Source: Paenibacillus sp. UNC499MF | GTDB taxonomy: Bacteria > Bacillota > Bacilli > Paenibacillales > NBRC-103111 | DNA: 64,000 nt | Direction: 5' to 3' | Assembly (NCBI RefSeq): GCF_900107975.1 | Contig: NZ_FNVF01000002.1 | Span: 511,178 to 575,177 of the forward strand | Part shown: in pieces, positions 26,667-35,428 of the stretch | How positions within the stretch are numbered: position 1 is the stretch's first letter | Layout of the letters: the number at the start of each line of letters is the position of its first letter | Translations under genes and position numbers: made by a program | Notes under the pieces: generated by a model | Databases searched by the model: none | Told to the model about the DNA's origin: nothing | What the model saw: the letters and a program-made list of their open reading frames with translations, nothing else

Positions 26667-28607
26667 ATGAAATATACCGGTACGGAACAAGTGGAAGTAT
26701 CGCAGCATCACGGCCGTCTCCGGCCTGTACCCGGTGTACGGCATTACCAGGCGGTCCGTGCTTCCAGGCTTATGCCTGACTTGGAGGGAGGTCCCGGCTG
26801 GACCTTTCATAACGCGCCAATGCTGGCATTCTGGAGACAGCGGTTTTATTTGCAGTACATTACATGTCCCGTGGAAGAGAATCATCCTCCCGCCCGGACG
26901 ATGATCACCAGTTCGGCCGACGGCAGGGAATGGACCGAGCCAAGGGTTGCGTTCCCTTCTTATGAAATACCGTCCGGTGTGTACATCGGACCGGACGGGA
27001 CCGACCTGCCGAAGGGCAGCCTTTCCGTCATGCATCAGCGTATGGGGTTCTATACTGCAGCGGACGGAAGACTTCTGACACTGGGCTTTTACGGTATCAG
27101 TCCGGAACTTTCCGTGATGCCCAATGACGGCAGGGGAATCGGCCGGGTCGTACGCGAGATTTACCCAGACGGGTCCATGGGGCCGATCTATTTCATCCGG
27201 CTGAATGCTCATGCGGGATGGGATACCGGAAATACCAAATATCCTTTCTATACGGAATCGCCGGATGAAAAGTTTGTCGAGGCATGCCGTCTGTTATTGC
27301 AGGACAAGCTGGCGACGGCTCAGTGGTGGGAAGAGGATCAGAGCGAGGATGGCTTCTATCCGCTTACGGGCTATAAAGCGCTGAGCTGCTATTCCTTGCC
27401 GGACAACAAGGTGGCCGGCATCGGTAAAAACGGCAAATACGCGCTGAGCTCGGACAACGGGGAAAGCTGGACGGAGACCGGTGAGATAGACGGTCTGGTT
27501 ACAGCGGGCAGCAAGCTGTGGGGCCAGCAAACGCCGGACGGCAAATATGCGCTGCTGTACAATCCCAACCCGAACAATGCGTACCGCTGGCCGCTGGCCG
27601 CAGCCGTAAGCGAGGATGGGCGTCACTTCGACAAGCTCCGGTTAATCGGAGGCGAAGCTCCTCCCCGCCGCTATACCGGTTTTTACAAATTTTACGGGAT
27701 GAATTATGTCCGCGGAATAACGCCCGGTAACGGCACGCCCGAAGAAGATGCAATCTGGGTCACTTACAGCATGAACAAAGAGGACATTTGGGTGGCCCGC
27801 ATACCGGTACCCTTGGAGCCTGACACCCGAGAAGAGGCCGAGTCGTCCGCTGAGCTTGGATCGGATGTGAATAGCTCGTTCAATGGTTATGCCCCACCCG
27901 GGCATAACATGGCCGAGTCACAATCCGAACCGGATCATGTAACGGACATGTTATCTCCTGCGACCAAAGAGAGCGGAGGGATGGCGGCTCGTCCAGGCTC
28001 CGGCCTCGAGGATTTCGACCGTTGGAGTGTCTACCAGCCGAAGTGGTCGGAGATCCGGTTGCGGGGGGATTCCGGGCTTATCTTGAGCAGCCGCGACCCT
28101 TATGACTACGTCAAAGTCGAGAAAGCTTTCGCCTTCCGGGCCGATCTTCAGACGGATGTGACAATCGGTATCCGGCCCCTTGCCATCGGAACGGTACCCC
28201 TTACGATCGAGCTGACCGACGGCCGGGGAGAAACGGCCTTCGGACTCGAGTGGAGTACGGACGGATGTATTTCGGTCCTGCAAGGAGAAAGCAGCGTATT
28301 TTTACAAACCTATGAAGAGGGAACCGAGTATGACTGCGCGCTGTCCATTGATCCGGATAACGGCAGCTTACGCCTTTCCATAAACGGAACGCCGGCAGGA
28401 AAGCCTTTTGAGTATCGTACAGCGCAGGTTAAAACCGTCGCATTCAAAGTAGGCGAGAGGCCGTTTCGGGTAACGCTGGATACGCCCCTGGACGGAGGGG
28501 ATTTGAGCATTCCGGATGAGCCGCTCCTTCCCTCTGCCTACTGTATCCGCTATGTGAAAATCCAAAGCTCGCGCTTATCAAATCATGTGCAAGCCGAAAG
28601 GAGATGA
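26667..28607 (+). CDS. Sialidase-fold (beta-propeller) protein, no signal peptide
   Basis: 646 residues. The first 400 contain repeated propeller-type motifs (SSADGREWTEP, SSDNGESWTE, SEDGRHFDK), like Asp-box repeats of exo-alpha-sialidases. Residues about 400-470 are a low-complexity linker, then a beta-rich region (about 475-620) that may be a concanavalin-like or carbohydrate-binding module. No signal peptide is visible, unlike secreted sialidases, so it should act inside the cell. In a product cluster it could hydrolyse or rearrange a glycoside. Start ATG after AAGGAGGG. Catalytic residues could not be assigned. Confidence 0.6.
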   Translation: MKYTGTEQVEVSQHHGRLRPVPGVRHYQAVRASRLMPDLEGGPGWTFHNAPMLAFWRQRFYLQYITCPVEENHPPARTMITSSADGREWTEPRVAFPSYEIPSGVYIGPDGTDLPKGSLSVMHQRMGFYTAADGRLLTLGFYGISPELSVMPNDGRGIGRVVREIYPDGSMGPIYFIRLNAHAGWDTGNTKYPFYTESPDEKFVEACRLLLQDKLATAQWWEEDQSEDGFYPLTGYKALSCYSLPDNKVAGIGKNGKYALSSDNGESWTETGEIDGLVTAGSKLWGQQTPDGKYALLYNPNPNNAYRWPLAAAVSEDGRHFDKLRLIGGEAPPRRYTGFYKFYGMNYVRGITPGNGTPEEDAIWVTYSMNKEDIWVARIPVPLEPDTREEAESSAELGSDVNSSFNGYAPPGHNMAESQSEPDHVTDMLSPATKESGGMAARPGSGLEDFDRWSVYQPKWSEIRLRGDSGLILSSRDPYDYVKVEKAFAFRADLQTDVTIGIRPLAIGTVPLTIELTDGRGETAFGLEWSTDGCISVLQGESSVFLQTYEEGTEYDCALSIDPDNGSLRLSINGTPAGKPFEYRTAQVKTVAFKVGERPFRVTLDTPLDGGDLSIPDEPLLPSAYCIRYVKIQSSRLSNHVQAERR

Positions 28608-28616
28608 GGTGCTTCT

Positions 28617-30062
28617 GTGACCACTTTATTGAAAAACTATATATCCGGCAGCTGGCAGGAATCTTCTTCATCCGTGACGGAAGCGGTCTATAATCCGGCT
28701 GATGACGGAGTTATCGCCCAAGTCCCTCTGTCAACCCGCAAAGATCTGGATGAGGCTGTTCAAGCGGCGAAGGCCGCCTTCCTGCCGTGGAAAAACACAC
28801 CCGTTCAGAAAAGGGCGAGAATTCTTTTTAAATACCAGCAGCTTCTCGTTGAAGCCTGGGACGAGCTTGCCGCTTTGATCACGAGAGAGAACGGGAAATC
28901 TCAGCAGGATGCGTACATGGAGGTCCAGCGCGGCGTCGAATGCGTGGAATTCGCGGCGGGTATTCCGTCCCTCATGATGGGACAGATTACTCCGGATGTG
29001 GCTACCGGTGTAGAGACGACTATGCTGCGTTACCCGATTGGAGTAGTGGGGGGCATCACACCGTTTAATTTCCCCATGATGGTCCCCTGCTGGATGTTTC
29101 CCATGGCGATTGCCTGCGGCAATACGTTCATTTTGAAGCCGTCCGAACGTACGCCTCTGCTTGCGAACCGGCTGGCCGAGCTGTTCACGGAGGCGGGGCT
29201 TCCCGACGGCGTGTTCAATATCGTGCACGGCGCGCGCGAAGTGGTGAACGGCATTCTGGAGCATCCCGAGATCAAAGCCGTATCCTTCGTCGGCTCGCAG
29301 CCGGTTGCGGAATACGTGTACAAAACGGCGGCACAGCACGGCAAAAGAGTTCAGGCTCTTGCCGGAGCCAAAAATCATTCCATCGTTATGCCGGATGCGG
29401 ATGAAGATCTTGCGGTCAAGAGCATTATCGAGTCGGCTTTCGGATCCGCCGGTGAACGGTGTATGGCTTGTTCCGTCGTCGTTCTGGTCGGCGGAGACCG
29501 CGAAGGCTTGAAGCAAAAACTGCTTGCCGCGGCGGACCGGCTGCAGATCGGCAGCGGTGAGGAGAAGGAGACGGAACTTGGTCCCCTTATCCGTCAAAGC
29601 CACAAGGACAGGACGCTGGATTATCTCAGCTCCGGCGAACAGGAAGGCGCCGTTCTGCTGCGGGACGGCCGAAAAGACAGGGCCGCATCGGGCGCAGGCT
29701 ATTTTCTCGGACCGACGGTCTTCGATGAAGTTACCCCGGCCATGAAGATTTGGCAGGAAGAAATTTTCGCGCCCGTGCTGTCCATTATGCAGGCGGACAA
29801 TCTGGAAGAGGCGATCGCGCTTGCCAACCGCTCTTCTTTTGCCAACGGAGCCTGCATTTACACCGGACAGCTCGCTGCCGTCCGCCAGTTCCGCGAGGAA
29901 ATAGATGCCGGCATGCTGGGAGTGAACATCGGCGTACCTGCTCCGACGGGGCTTTTCCCTTTCTCCGGCTACAAAAACTCTTTTTACGGCGATCTGCATG
30001 TGAACGGGAAAGACGGACTTGAATTTTATACGCGCAAGAAGGTAATGACGGTGAAAGCCTGA
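28617..30062 (+). CDS. mmsA: MmsA/IolA-type CoA-acylating aldehyde dehydrogenase
   Basis: 481 residues, the family size. Nucleophile C282 in GERCMACS; the general-base position reads LAGAKNH, the mark of methylmalonate-semialdehyde dehydrogenases, which form acyl-CoA rather than acid. Cofactor region [13 protein letters not shown] is also typical. Start GTG at 28617 with GAGGTG upstream. Converts a semialdehyde to propionyl- or acetyl-CoA. In this cluster it may supply an acyl-CoA or oxidise a pathway semialdehyde. No myo-inositol genes lie near, which argues against an iol role. Confidence 0.88.
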   Translation: MTTLLKNYISGSWQESSSSVTEAVYNPADDGVIAQVPLSTRKDLDEAVQAAKAAFLPWKNTPVQKRARILFKYQQLLVEAWDELAALITRENGKSQQDAYMEVQRGVECVEFAAGIPSLMMGQITPDVATGVETTMLRYPIGVVGGITPFNFPMMVPCWMFPMAIACGNTFILKPSERTPLLANRLAELFTEAGLPDGVFNIVHGAREVVNGILEHPEIKAVSFVGSQPVAEYVYKTAAQHGKRVQALAGAKNHSIVMPDADEDLAVKSIIESAFGSAGERCMACSVVVLVGGDREGLKQKLLAAADRLQIGSGEEKETELGPLIRQSHKDRTLDYLSSGEQEGAVLLRDGRKDRAASGAGYFLGPTVFDEVTPAMKIWQEEIFAPVLSIMQADNLEEAIALANRSSFANGACIYTGQLAAVRQFREEIDAGMLGVNIGVPAPTGLFPFSGYKNSFYGDLHVNGKDGLEFYTRKKVMTVKA

Positions 30063-30102
30063 GTACAGCCTGAAGCGGCGCAGATGGAAAGGAGTGTGAC
30101 GA

Positions 30103-31104
30103 ATGGAGCTGCTCAAGCAGGAAACCGAGGACATTGTCAGTGTGAAGCTGCCTGTCGGCAGTGTCCTGCAGTGGCTGAACGCTTATCTCATCCGCGGGGA
30201 AGACGGCTACACGCTGCTTGATGCGGGAATGCCCGATGAAGAAACATTCGGCTTGTGGCAGCAAGCCTGGAGACATCTGGGGATTTCTCCGCGAGATATC
30301 ACCTCCATTATAATCACTCATCATCATGTGGATCATTACGGATTGGCCGCGAGACTCCAGGAAGTGACGGGAGCCCCGGTTCGCATGACGGAGTCCTGTT
30401 TCCTTCAGGCCTCGCGAATATGGTCGGCGGATTCCGTTTACGATGAAGAGGTATTGGAGCTTTTCGCCCGGCACGGAGCTCCCGGGCATCTGCTGGAAGT
30501 TACCGCGCCGGATCTGAAGCATTACGTGAAGTCTGTGAATGTCCATCCGGATACGGAATTTATACGGGCAGGCGATAAACTTGTGCTCGGTAAGTCGATC
30601 TTCGAAGCCGAGCTGGTGTCCGGCCACGCGGAAGGACATCTCTGTCTATACGACAAACAAGATCAGCTCGTTTTTTGCGGGGATCATGTGATTCCGAAAA
30701 TGCTGCCAAACCTTAATTTCACGCTCGGATTTGACGAGAATCCGCTCGGCTCTTATTTCAGTTCGCTGAAGGAGCATGCCGAATTGCCTGTCCGGAAGGC
30801 TTATCCCGGGCATATGATTCCTTTCCGAAAGTACAACGCCCGTGCGGCCGACATTGCGGCCCAGTACCGGCAGCGCATTGACGACATACTGGCCCGCCTG
30901 GACAAGCCGATGACCGCTTTTGAATTGTGCTGTCTCGTGTTCTTTGTGCCGGTAAACGCGGAGCAGCTCCGTTTTAAGCTGTTTGAAATGCTGGCCAGCC
31001 TGAATTATTTGCAGAGTCTGAATTTGATTGAACCGGCGGAAGCGGGAGCGGACGGGCGGCTTTATTACAGACGTGCACCCGTACATGCTAATCGGAACCC
31101 ATGA
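30103..31104 (+). CDS. Metallo-beta-lactamase-fold hydrolase
   Basis: 333 residues. The metal motif HxHxDH is H73, H75, D77, H78 in THHHVDHYG; further ligands appear in SGHAEGH and CGDHVIP. A C-terminal helical domain (about 245-330) like a winged-helix tail of LACTB2-type proteins follows. Candidate thioesterase or lactonase for releasing a carrier- or CoA-bound intermediate. Start ATG after AAAGGAG. Last but one gene of the cluster; the next begins 13 bases after its stop. Confidence 0.85.
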   Translation: MELLKQETEDIVSVKLPVGSVLQWLNAYLIRGEDGYTLLDAGMPDEETFGLWQQAWRHLGISPRDITSIIITHHHVDHYGLAARLQEVTGAPVRMTESCFLQASRIWSADSVYDEEVLELFARHGAPGHLLEVTAPDLKHYVKSVNVHPDTEFIRAGDKLVLGKSIFEAELVSGHAEGHLCLYDKQDQLVFCGDHVIPKMLPNLNFTLGFDENPLGSYFSSLKEHAELPVRKAYPGHMIPFRKYNARAADIAAQYRQRIDDILARLDKPMTAFELCCLVFFVPVNAEQLRFKLFEMLASLNYLQSLNLIEPAEAGADGRLYYRRAPVHANRNP

Positions 31105-31117
31105 AAGGATGAGGACA

Positions 31118-31915
31118 TTGGAAGCAAACAAAATAGTGGACTGGGCACATTATATCTTCGTAAGCGCAAAAGCGGGCCTTACTTATGCCTCGGACAGCTG
31201 TGATCTGAAAAGATACGCGGTTATTAAGGGAGTGGCGCAAGAGATGCTTTCTCTTTACACAGAGCCGCATGAGGATCTCCCTCGCAGAGTTCCGAACGGA
31301 GAAAACAAAATTTATTTAACGTTTGACGACGGCCCCGATCCCGTTTATACCCCGCAGATCCTGGATCTTTTAAAAAAATACGGCATCACCGGTACATTCT
31401 TTCTAATGGGAGAAAGGGTACGGCAGCACCCGCACATCGTTAAGCGGATAGTGGATGAAGGGCATGCGATCGGCAATCATACCTATACCCATCCTTTCAT
31501 GATCCTCCTTAATGAGAAAGAGTTGAACGAGGAGCTGTCCTTGACGGATGAAGCCATACGAGATGCCGTCGGTTTTTCGCCCGTTCTTTTCCGCCCTCCG
31601 TACGGTTTGCTGAATCAGGGGACTATCGATTTGCTCCGGGCCCGGGGTTACGAAATTATGATGTGGTCCGAGGAACTCGAAATGTATGATTGGTCTTTCC
31701 CCGGGGTGGACAACATGGTCCGTCTTATTGAGGAAAAGACAGAATCCGGCAGCATGATTCTGCTTCATGACGGTGGAGGAACCCGGGAAGAAACTGTCCG
31801 TACGTTAGAGAAAGTCATTCCTCTGCTGCTCGAGCGCGGTTTTCATTTTGCCGCAGACTACCTGGAGCAAAGCCGGAATGAACACGGGCAAACTGCGGCG
31901 GGAACGGCCCGGTAA
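31118..31915 (+). CDS. Polysaccharide deacetylase-fold (NodB) protein, cytoplasmic
   Basis: 265 residues from TTG 31118 (AAAGGA eight bases upstream; the frame's earlier ATG codons overlap the preceding gene). NodB motifs: TFDDGPDP with D70/D71, NHTYTHP with H121/H125, RPPYG, and LLHDGGG. The 60-residue N-terminal part is not a signal peptide and has no membrane segment. A cytosolic NodB enzyme in this setting suggests N-deacylation of a small molecule, comparable with deacetylases in other antibiotic clusters. Ends at the terminator at 31983. Confidence 0.85.
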   Translation: MEANKIVDWAHYIFVSAKAGLTYASDSCDLKRYAVIKGVAQEMLSLYTEPHEDLPRRVPNGENKIYLTFDDGPDPVYTPQILDLLKKYGITGTFFLMGERVRQHPHIVKRIVDEGHAIGNHTYTHPFMILLNEKELNEELSLTDEAIRDAVGFSPVLFRPPYGLLNQGTIDLLRARGYEIMMWSEELEMYDWSFPGVDNMVRLIEEKTESGSMILLHDGGGTREETVRTLEKVIPLLLERGFHFAADYLEQSRNEHGQTAAGTAR

Positions 31916-31982
31916 CATACGGCCGAGTGCTGCGGCAGCAGAACCCGCACGCCTTACAACCGCATAGCGCGATGGTGCAAAA

Positions 31983-32019
31983 AACAAGGGAGCATTCCGG
32001 ACGGAATACTCCCTTGTTT
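31983..32019. terminator. Bidirectional terminator closing the cluster
   Basis: AACAAGGGAG-ATTCCG, short loop, CGGAAT-CTCCCTTGTTT: a long stem usable on both strands, between the deacetylase gene (plus) and bluB (minus). Confidence 0.85.
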
Positions 32020-32665
32020 AATTTTCGAGCTGTCCCCACGTTTCGCGGTAGATCAGGCCGTCCAAGGCCCGGCGCTTTTCCCAGTTAGCCGTTTCGAGAA
32101 TCGGCTGGGCGGGATAGTGATCCGTGTAACCGATGGAGATTAAAGCGAGCGGATCGATATGGGGCGGAATCGCCAGAATATCGCGGATATCGTTCTTCTT
32201 GTAGAAGCTGACCCAGCCGGCTGCGAGTCCTTCCGCGCAAGCGGCAAGCCACAGGTTCTGGATGGCGCACGCGACGGACATCATATCCGTCTCGGGAATG
32301 GAGTTGCGTCCCAGAACGTGAGAACCTCCGCGCGTCGGGTCGCAGGTAATGCATACGGTCAGGGGCGCCTGCTTCAGACCTTCGATTTTCAGATTCAGAA
32401 ATTGGTCCTGTCGCTCCCCTTCGTAATGAATGGCGAGCGCCCTTCTTTCTTTGTCGGCCGCCCAGGCGAGCCGTTCCTTGATTTCATCCGACGTGACCAG
32501 GATAAAATTCCAGGGCTGCATAAATCCTACGGATGGGGCATGATGGGCGGCTTCCAGCAGCCTGATAACGGTTTCATCGGAAATCGGATCGCTGCGGAAT
32601 GTACGGACGTCACGCCGGGTATACATGATTTTATAGAGCGCTTCTTTTTCTTCTTTACTGAACAT
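32018..32665 (-). CDS. bluB: 5,6-dimethylbenzimidazole synthase (BluB)
   Basis: 215-residue flavin-destructase of the nitroreductase fold. The opening pattern TRRDVRTFRSDPIS, then AAHHAPSVGFMQPW and EGLAAGWVSFY, is that of BluB rather than of general nitroreductases. BluB cuts reduced FMN with oxygen to give the lower ligand of vitamin B12. Start ATG after AGAGGAGGTG. No other cobalamin gene or B12 riboswitch was recognised around it, so it seems to be an isolated locus. Not part of the plus-strand cluster, being convergent with it. Confidence 0.8.
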   Translation of the reverse strand: MFSKEEKEALYKIMYTRRDVRTFRSDPISDETVIRLLEAAHHAPSVGFMQPWNFILVTSDEIKERLAWAADKERRALAIHYEGERQDQFLNLKIEGLKQAPLTVCITCDPTRGGSHVLGRNSIPETDMMSVACAIQNLWLAACAEGLAAGWVSFYKKNDIRDILAIPPHIDPLALISIGYTDHYPAQPILETANWEKRRALDGLIYRETWGQLEN

Positions 32666-32778
32666 GTCTGCTCACCTCCTCTTCCATTATATGCTTTTTT
32701 GGGCCTTATGGGTTTGGCTAAAAAGGAGAAGAGGTGCAAATCTCCTTCCTATTATGAATTTTTTTTGACAAAAATCTC

Positions 32779-32807
32779 TTGCCAATGGAACCGCTTCCGT
32801 GTAAGAT
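32779..32807 (+). promoter_or_regulatory. Candidate promoter of the ugp-like operon
   Basis: TTGCCA (32779-32784), 17 bases, TAAGAT (32802-32807). It would start the RNA just before the leader hairpin at 32838, leaving a leader of about 230 bases before the solute-binding protein gene. Confidence 0.5.
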
Positions 32808-32837
32808 GGAGACAAATATCACACCTGATCCAACGAT

Positions 32838-32910
32838 GGCTAGAGATGATGAGAAGCCTTCACGCATACTCCTTTTCGGAGGTGTTTTTATGCTGGAGGC
32901 TTCTTTTTCT
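32838..32910 (+). promoter_or_regulatory. Leader terminator/antiterminator, copy 1 (candidate GlpP target)
   Basis: The core AGAGATGATGAGAAGCC is followed by a terminator: AGAAGCCT (32852-32859) pairs with AGGCTTCT (32897-32904) before TTTTCTT. A short inner hairpin CTCC-GGAG lies in the loop. GGCT at 32838 can instead pair with AGCC, hiding the 5' arm of the terminator. A near-identical core recurs at 34383 and glpP is in the same locus. Antitermination by GlpP is inferred. Confidence 0.65.
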
Positions 32911-33041
32911 TATGCCTATTTATTGAAAGGAGCGATCATACCCGGGCTACCGCAAATAAATGAATGCGTTTTCACAAAAAGGGCAAGGGCTCACAACCAG
33001 CACAGACTTACACACTTTACGAATTTCAGGGGGGAACGTTC

Positions 33042-34358
33042 TTGAAAAAACTAATGGTTCTTATGATCGCGCTCACCATGCTCCTTTCAGCCTGCGGAGG
33101 AGGCGGCGGAAGTACGGCGTCCACGGACAACAAAGGTGCGGGCGGCGACAGCGGCAAACCCGTCGAGCTTCAATTTTACTTCCCGGTTGCCGTAGGCGGA
33201 CCGATTACGAAAATTATCGACGGGCTTGCCCAAGATTTCGAGAAAGAAAATCCGACGATCAAAATCAAGCCGGTTTACGGCGGCAGTTACCAGGATACGA
33301 TGACGAAGGTCGCTACGGCGGTGCAGGGAAATAACTCCCCGGATATGGCGGTTCTGCTTTCGACGGATCTGTATACGCTGCTTTCGATGAAAGCCATCGA
33401 GGACCTGACACCACGCTTCCCGAAGGAATACTTCGGAAACTTCTATGAAGCGTTCCTCGGTAATACCAAATCCGGCGATACCGTCTGGAGCGTTCCGTTC
33501 CAGCGCAGCACGATCGTGCTTTACTACAACAAAGATATGTTCAAGGAAGCGGGGCTGGACCCGGAAAAAGCACCTAAAAACTGGACCGAGCTCCGCGAGG
33601 CTGCGGCCAAGCTGACCAAAAAAGACGCATCCGGCAAAGTGTCGCAGTGGGGGATTGAAATCCCGAGCACCGGCTATCAATACTGGATGCTGCAAGCGCT
33701 CTCATTGCAGTCCGGCGACAACATTATGTCGAACGACGGCAAACAGGTATTTTTCAACAAGCCGCACGTCGAAGAAGCTCTTCAATTCTATATGGATCTC
33801 GGGCAGAAGGATAAAGTGATGCCTAACGGGGCGATCGAGTGGGCGACCGTGCCTTCCGATTTCATCAGCGGCAAAACGGCCATGATGTTCCATACGACCG
33901 GCAACCTGACGAAAGTCAAAACCGATGCGAAATTCAACTTCGGCGTCGCTTTCCTGCCGGCCAACAAGCAGTTCGGTTCTCCAACCGGAGGCGGCAACTT
34001 GTATGTGTTCAAAAATATCCCGGAAGAACGCAAAAAAGCGGCCGTCAAATTCATCGAATTCCTGACGAAGCCGGAGCGTGTGGCCCAGTGGTCGATCGAC
34101 ACCGGATATGTCGGCACGACGAAAGCCGCTTACGAAACCGATCAGCTGAAAAAGTACATCGAATCGTTCCCGCAGGCCAAAGTAGCCAGAGATCAGCTGG
34201 AGCACGCGGACAGCGAGCTTTCCACGTACCAGAACGGCCAGATAACGAAGCTGTTCAACGACAATATTCAGGCTGCGCTGCTCGGCAAGATGACGGCGAA
34301 AGAAGCCCTGCAGAAATCGCAGGAAGCGGCCGACGGCATTCTGAAAAATTTTAAATAA
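33042..34358 (+). CDS. ugpB: Extracellular solute-binding lipoprotein, UgpB-like
   Basis: About 438 residues. TTG start at 33042 after AGGGGGG gives a lipoprotein signal ending LLSAC with the lipid Cys at 18. An earlier ATG frame would put 26 hydrophilic residues before the signal. The mature part is a cluster 1 ABC solute-binding protein (VYGGSYQDTMTKV, STGYQYWMLQAL, TGGGNLYVF). Two permease genes follow. Similarity to UgpB and the presence of glpP suggest uptake of glycerol-3-phosphate or a related diester; sugars remain possible. Confidence 0.8.
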   Translation: MKKLMVLMIALTMLLSACGGGGGSTASTDNKGAGGDSGKPVELQFYFPVAVGGPITKIIDGLAQDFEKENPTIKIKPVYGGSYQDTMTKVATAVQGNNSPDMAVLLSTDLYTLLSMKAIEDLTPRFPKEYFGNFYEAFLGNTKSGDTVWSVPFQRSTIVLYYNKDMFKEAGLDPEKAPKNWTELREAAAKLTKKDASGKVSQWGIEIPSTGYQYWMLQALSLQSGDNIMSNDGKQVFFNKPHVEEALQFYMDLGQKDKVMPNGAIEWATVPSDFISGKTAMMFHTTGNLTKVKTDAKFNFGVAFLPANKQFGSPTGGGNLYVFKNIPEERKKAAVKFIEFLTKPERVAQWSIDTGYVGTTKAAYETDQLKKYIESFPQAKVARDQLEHADSELSTYQNGQITKLFNDNIQAALLGKMTAKEALQKSQEAADGILKNFK

Positions 34359-34382
34359 CAGTACCTAACTTAAAACATGTTC

Positions 34383-34470
34383 GGCTAGAGACGATGAGAA
34401 GCCGCAGTTGCGTTAAGGAATCCTTCTTTCTCTGCGGGATCACCTGATGTGACCTGCGGCTTCCTGTCGT
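34383..34470 (+). promoter_or_regulatory. Leader terminator/antiterminator, copy 2 (candidate GlpP target)
   Basis: The core AGAGACGATGAGAAGCC differs from copy 1 at one base. GAAGCCGCAG (34398-34407) pairs perfectly with CTGCGGCTTC (34454-34463), followed by a weak T-rich tail. GGCT at 34383 can pair with AGCC as in copy 1. It sits between the binding-protein gene and the permeases, giving a second control point and perhaps higher binding-protein dosage. Confidence 0.6.
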
Positions 34471-34510
34471 TTTCGACCAACCTCTCCATGTGAAGAAACG
34501 GGTGATTTGA

Positions 34511-35407
34511 TTGGCTCAACGAACAGCAACCATCAAGAGCAAATTTAACTGGAAAGAGAATGCGTTCGCTTATGCGCTCCTTCTGCCTTCTCTGATTTTC
34601 CTGGCCTTGTTCACGTTTTACCCGACGCTCAAGTCGATCTATCTCAGCTTCTACAGCTCCAACTTCGAAAGCAGTACGTTTGTCGGGCTTGATCAATATA
34701 AATCCGTCCTGCAGGATGAAGTGTTCCGCAAAGTCATTAAGAACAACATTCTTCTGGCGGTCGGCACGGTTCCGACGAGTATTTTTCTCGCCATCTATAT
34801 GGCCATCTGGGTGAATAACAAGCTGAAGGGCAACGGGCTGCTCCGTGCCGCCTTTTTCTACCCGACCATCATTCCGATGATTGCCATCGCCAACGTATGG
34901 CTGTTCATTTATACGCCGGATTACGGGCTTTTGGATAAATTCCTCGGTGTATTCGGCATCGAGAGCCCCAACTGGCTCGGCAGTCCCGAGTGGGTCATGT
35001 ACGCCATGATGTTTATGGTCATCTGGAAGGAAGCCGGGTACTTCATGATTTTCTACCTGGCAGGGCTGCAAAGTCTGCCTAAGGAAGTGTACGAAGCCGC
35101 CAAGATGGAAGGCGCGAGCCCTTTTCAGGTGTTCCGCAAAATTACGTTTCCGCTGCTGATGCCTACCACGACGTTCGTTTTTATCATCGCGGTGACGAAT
35201 TCCTTCAAACTGGTGGACCATCTGTACATTATGACCAAGGGAGGCCCGGATAACGGGAGCAACCTGCTGCTTTATCACATTTACGAAACGGCGTTCAGCT
35301 TCTGGGACATGGGCAAAGCTTCCGTACTGACGGTCATCCTGCTCGTCATTCTGCTTGCCGTATCCATTTTCAACTACGCTTACCTCGATAAAAAAATCCA
35401 TTACTAG
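34511..35407 (+). CDS. ugpA: ABC transporter permease, UgpA-like
   Basis: 298 residues, six membrane helices, with the cytoplasmic EAA loop EVYEAAKMEGASPFQVFRKI that contacts the ATPase. The stretch TKGGPDNGSNLLLYHIYE near the end is shared with UgpA-type permeases. Start TTG at 34511; ribosome site weak. No ATPase gene is in the operon, so a shared MsmX/UgpC-type ATPase elsewhere must serve it. Confidence 0.85.
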   Translation: MAQRTATIKSKFNWKENAFAYALLLPSLIFLALFTFYPTLKSIYLSFYSSNFESSTFVGLDQYKSVLQDEVFRKVIKNNILLAVGTVPTSIFLAIYMAIWVNNKLKGNGLLRAAFFYPTIIPMIAIANVWLFIYTPDYGLLDKFLGVFGIESPNWLGSPEWVMYAMMFMVIWKEAGYFMIFYLAGLQSLPKEVYEAAKMEGASPFQVFRKITFPLLMPTTTFVFIIAVTNSFKLVDHLYIMTKGGPDNGSNLLLYHIYETAFSFWDMGKASVLTVILLVILLAVSIFNYAYLDKKIHY

Positions 35408-35428
35408 GAGAAAGGAGAGGCACCCTTT

